Source: Bacillota bacterium
GTDB lineage: Bacteria; Bacillota_A; Clostridia; Lachnospirales; Lachnospiraceae
DNA: 64,000 nucleotides
Assembly: GCA_023443625.1 (NCBI GenBank)
Contig: JAEZTQ010000032.1
Coordinates: 1 to 64,000 of the forward strand
Direction of reading: 5' to 3'
In this document: positions 61,438 through 64,000 of the stretch, one piece after another
How positions within the stretch are numbered: position 1 is the stretch's first letter
Layout: the number at the start of each line of letters is the position of its first letter
The notes under the pieces: generated by a model
Told to the model about the DNA's origin: nothing
The model's input: only the letters and a program-made list of their open reading frames with translations
Databases searched by the model: none
Translations under genes and position numbers: made by a program

Positions 61438-63648
61438 TTAGTCAATGCAATTATAGCTAAAGTATTTTTCTTCAAATAAATCAACTGGCATGGGTTTTGC
61501 GTAATAATATCCCTGTATCATGTCACATCCTACCTTATATAAGTACTCCACCTGTTCTCTGGTCTCAATACACTCTGCTACAACAATCATATGTAAATCC
61601 TTAGCCATCTTAATAGTATTGCGAATTACTGTAAGTCCTCTCTCTACTTCATTATTTATCTGAAAAAGTTCTCCATCCAGTTTTACTACATCTAGAGGTA
61701 GATCTTTTAATGAATTTAGAGAAGAATAACCCGATCCAAAATCGTCCATAGAAATCAAATAACCGTAGCTTCTTAGCATAGTAACCGTCTCTATAATCAT
61801 CTTCTTATCCTGCAGAAAAGCGCTTTCTGTTAATTCCAACTCTATTAATTCATGAGGAATCTTATATTTATCTACTATATCATTAATATTTCTTGTTAGA
61901 TTTGGATTTCCAAAATGGAGCCTGGATATGTTAACGGATATTGGTAAGGGTTTATATCCCTTATCAATCCAACCTCTGATTATTTGGCAAACCTTATTAA
62001 GCATATAAAAATCCAACTGAGTAATAAATCCATTCTTTTCAAAAACAGGTATAAAAAATCCAGGCGAAATTATCTTGCCCTTGGTATCAAACCACCTAAC
62101 TAAAGCTTCTGCTCCATAGATTTTCTCATTCTTTATAGCATACTTAGGCTGTAAATAAACTTGAAACTCATTATTTTTAATAGCCTCAATCATCGTATTT
62201 TTGATTTTCTCTTCTTCAAAAAATCTGTTTTTTGCCTCTTCATCGAAGAATGAGATGTTACCCTGAGAGCTGTTTTTATTATTATTCTTAGCAATGGTTG
62301 CAAACTCTCCCATACGATTGACAGAATCTTGTCCATGGGCTATTATATATACTCCGTAGGATATCAAAGAAGTTTTCATGTAACGTAGCTCTCGTAATTT
62401 ATCATTTAAGATGTTTATTCTTTCAGAAATATCCTCTATTGTATTATATAGTATTAGTATATAAAATTGATCCGCAGCGTATCTGGTATATAACTCATCT
62501 GATTTGGACCATGTTTCAATTATCTTATAAATATCCCTTAAGACCTCATCACCTTTTTGATATCCATAGTCATCATTAATCTTAGTAAACCCGTTAATAT
62601 CAAAATTTATTAAGGCATAGTTATTCTTCTCAAACAATTTACTCGTAATAATTTTATCTACTTGTATTCGAAATTTATGCCAATTACTACCACCTGTAAC
62701 CGGATCAAGATATAACATTTCTATAACCTTGTGATTCGATCTTCTTTGCATTACTATCATAATTGTGAAAGCAAAGACCATTATAGCTGAAATTAAGATC
62801 CACATTATGTTTGTTGTCCAGAATATATCCTTCTCGATAGAACTAAATGTATTTTTTCCACCAATTAGTACTGACCAATTATTAATTCCTAGGGGGGCTT
62901 CAACCCAGATATAAGATCCCTCTGACTTTGTATAGAATTCTTTGAGATTAAAAATAGACCTAGACATTACTGCTTCTTCACGAAAATATCCATCACTAAC
63001 TAATTCATTATAGTCGAATTTCTCAAATTGTGTATCTTCTAAATATGATACTAATTCTCTATTCTCATTAATAATGTAAATTAGTTTATCCCTCTGCGTG
63101 ATGTCATTTATGGATGACTCCTTTATTATAGCATCTACTTCTGCAATAAATACACCCTTTTGGTTCCCCTTGTCAATAATAGGAAGGGCAAATGTTATAA
63201 CTGGTTGATTATTATCTGTATACCTCATCTTATTAGAAGTATAGCTTTTTCCCTCTTTGGCAGCAACATAGTAGGGCTCTTTACCTATATCAATCCTATC
63301 TCCTGCTATATTAATACCCTTTCCTTCTTGATCTATTATGGCAAGATCTATGTAAGAGTTTTTATCTTTGATGACGGGTAGATATACTGCTATAGATTCT
63401 TCATCTATATCTCCTGCCGCAATCAAGTTAGCTGATAACTGTAATGTTTGATATTGATTTTCTAATTCTTGCTTTAGAAGCATTATTACTTCTTCTGTCA
63501 TCATATCATAATTTACTAACTTTTCCTTATAGCTGTATTGAAAAACCTGATTCAATTGCAATATTCCTAATATAAGTGTTAATAGTATGCTAAAGGCAGC
63601 GAATATAATTAGGGGAGCAGTTTTTTTCTTTGGTAAAGTAAACTTCAT
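61438..63648 (-). CDS. Membrane c-di-GMP phosphodiesterase (dCache, degenerate GGDEF, EAL)
   Basis: 736 aa. A membrane helix (about 12-32), a dCache-like sensor (about 40-275), a second helix (about 285-305), then GGDEF (about 320-470) whose active loop reads AADQF, and EAL (about 500-736) with AEALVRW, N-x-S, DDFGSGYSSL and VKLDGELF. So the cyclase site is lost and the phosphodiesterase site is intact. It lowers c-di-GMP in answer to an outside ligand, affecting motility or pilus. ATG 63648 with GAGGAG upstream. Confidence 0.9.
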   Translation of the reverse strand: MKFTLPKKKTAPLIIFAAFSILLTLILGILQLNQVFQYSYKEKLVNYDMMTEEVIMLLKQELENQYQTLQLSANLIAAGDIDEESIAVYLPVIKDKNSYIDLAIIDQEGKGINIAGDRIDIGKEPYYVAAKEGKSYTSNKMRYTDNNQPVITFALPIIDKGNQKGVFIAEVDAIIKESSINDITQRDKLIYIINENRELVSYLEDTQFEKFDYNELVSDGYFREEAVMSRSIFNLKEFYTKSEGSYIWVEAPLGINNWSVLIGGKNTFSSIEKDIFWTTNIMWILISAIMVFAFTIMIVMQRRSNHKVIEMLYLDPVTGGSNWHKFRIQVDKIITSKLFEKNNYALINFDINGFTKINDDYGYQKGDEVLRDIYKIIETWSKSDELYTRYAADQFYILILYNTIEDISERINILNDKLRELRYMKTSLISYGVYIIAHGQDSVNRMGEFATIAKNNNKNSSQGNISFFDEEAKNRFFEEEKIKNTMIEAIKNNEFQVYLQPKYAIKNEKIYGAEALVRWFDTKGKIISPGFFIPVFEKNGFITQLDFYMLNKVCQIIRGWIDKGYKPLPISVNISRLHFGNPNLTRNINDIVDKYKIPHELIELELTESAFLQDKKMIIETVTMLRSYGYLISMDDFGSGYSSLNSLKDLPLDVVKLDGELFQINNEVERGLTVIRNTIKMAKDLHMIVVAECIETREQVEYLYKVGCDMIQGYYYAKPMPVDLFEEKYFSYNCID

Positions 63649-63878
63649 GTCATTTCTCCTCGTGAGTAAGTAATCTTGTTTAGCTATCACTTCTAATTTA
63701 TATTTATTTAATATACATGCTTATCTTTATAAAATATTTCTATACTTCCACATAGATATTTTTCAAATATTTGTTTCCCTCTAATATCTTATTATAATTT
63801 ATTCTCTATCATATTAAAAGATATAACTTGATATTAATACCATTTATCTTGTATTTTCGACATAATCTACACGCTATT

Positions 63879-64000
63879 CTATATATAGGAAAATACTTCT
63901 CCTAATTTACTATAAATCAGTAAATCAGCCATATGATCCATATGGGTTTTATCCTTATTAATTAAAACAAGCTTATCTCCTTTATAAAACTTAATCATAT
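63879..64000 (-). CDS. C-terminal end of a gene cut by the window edge, or a 39-aa ORF
   Basis: An open frame runs from the right edge to a TAG at 63879-63881. An ATG at 63996-63998 would give 39 aa (MIKFYKGDKLVLINKDKT and on). The frame is open at the edge, so it may be the 3' end of a longer gene. No family recognised. Confidence 0.35.
   Translation of the reverse strand, partial: MIKFYKGDKLVLINKDKTHMDHMADLLIYSKLGEVFSYI

Overview
The window looks like chromosomal DNA of a low-GC, anaerobic, motile, endospore-forming Clostridia species, most likely of the Lachnospiraceae (Lachnoclostridium-like). Support: AT-rich sequence with strong GGAGG ribosome sites, a BofA/YaaL sporulation-linked pair, flagellin with FliS and a FliK-like protein, a Clostridia-style Tad pilus locus, an ATP-type PEP carboxykinase, a T-box-controlled methionyl-tRNA synthetase and a domain-rearranged family 3 beta-glucosidase. 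I saw no rRNA, tRNA, CRISPR array, prophage or intact insertion sequence. Identifications rest on reading motifs and domain order; no database search was run.

Layout. 0-5 kb (minus): a beta-lactamase-fold hydrolase, two ABC-2 permeases, their ATPase, a GNAT acetyltransferase and a tiny overlapping membrane protein. 5-9 kb: a structured leader, then TSCPD protein and murG (plus), HIT hydrolase (minus), a soluble histidine kinase (plus), and a flavodoxin-like/SCP2 fusion (minus). 9-12.2 kb: glpK, a rhomboid-type protein and a small membrane protein. 12.5-24.1 kb: an 11.6 kb minus-strand Tad pilus operon in the order tadZ, tadA, tadB, tadC, flp pilin, DUF5702-like protein, TadE-like protein with two metal-binding-like modules, prepilin peptidase, TadE-like protein, FHA protein. 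24.5-27 kb: beta-glucosidase. 27-34 kb: bofA divergent from yaaL, then fliS, flagellin and a large FliK-like protein.

34-47.6 kb: DUF885 metallopeptidase lipoprotein, pckA, metG with T-box, a DUF4846-CapA fusion lipoprotein, a CAP-domain lipoprotein, a nuclease-fold-like unknown, an S1-domain RNA-binding protein, and a small alarmone synthetase with a coiled-coil membrane partner. 47.7-51.7 kb: a heterodimeric ABC exporter with one degenerate ATP site, preceded by a strong promoter, a 27-codon leader ORF and a terminator-like hairpin, an arrangement like the bmrBCD attenuator of Bacillus subtilis. 51.9-57.9 kb: an unknown membrane protein, a DrrAB-type ABC exporter, an OmpR-type two-component system and another membrane protein. 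58.3-61 kb: tal-tkt. 61.4-63.6 kb: a membrane c-di-GMP phosphodiesterase (dCache, degenerate GGDEF, intact EAL).

The strongest second-look items are the leader-peptide attenuator in front of the ABC exporter; a tadC gene whose natural start appears to be a non-canonical AUU about 54 codons upstream of its first ATG; a 10-unit, 12-bp AT-rich tandem repeat inside the tad operon; the paired Cys/His modules in a TadE-like protein; a possible three-way-junction leader before the TSCPD-murG pair; and several long perfect or near-perfect inverted repeats between genes.
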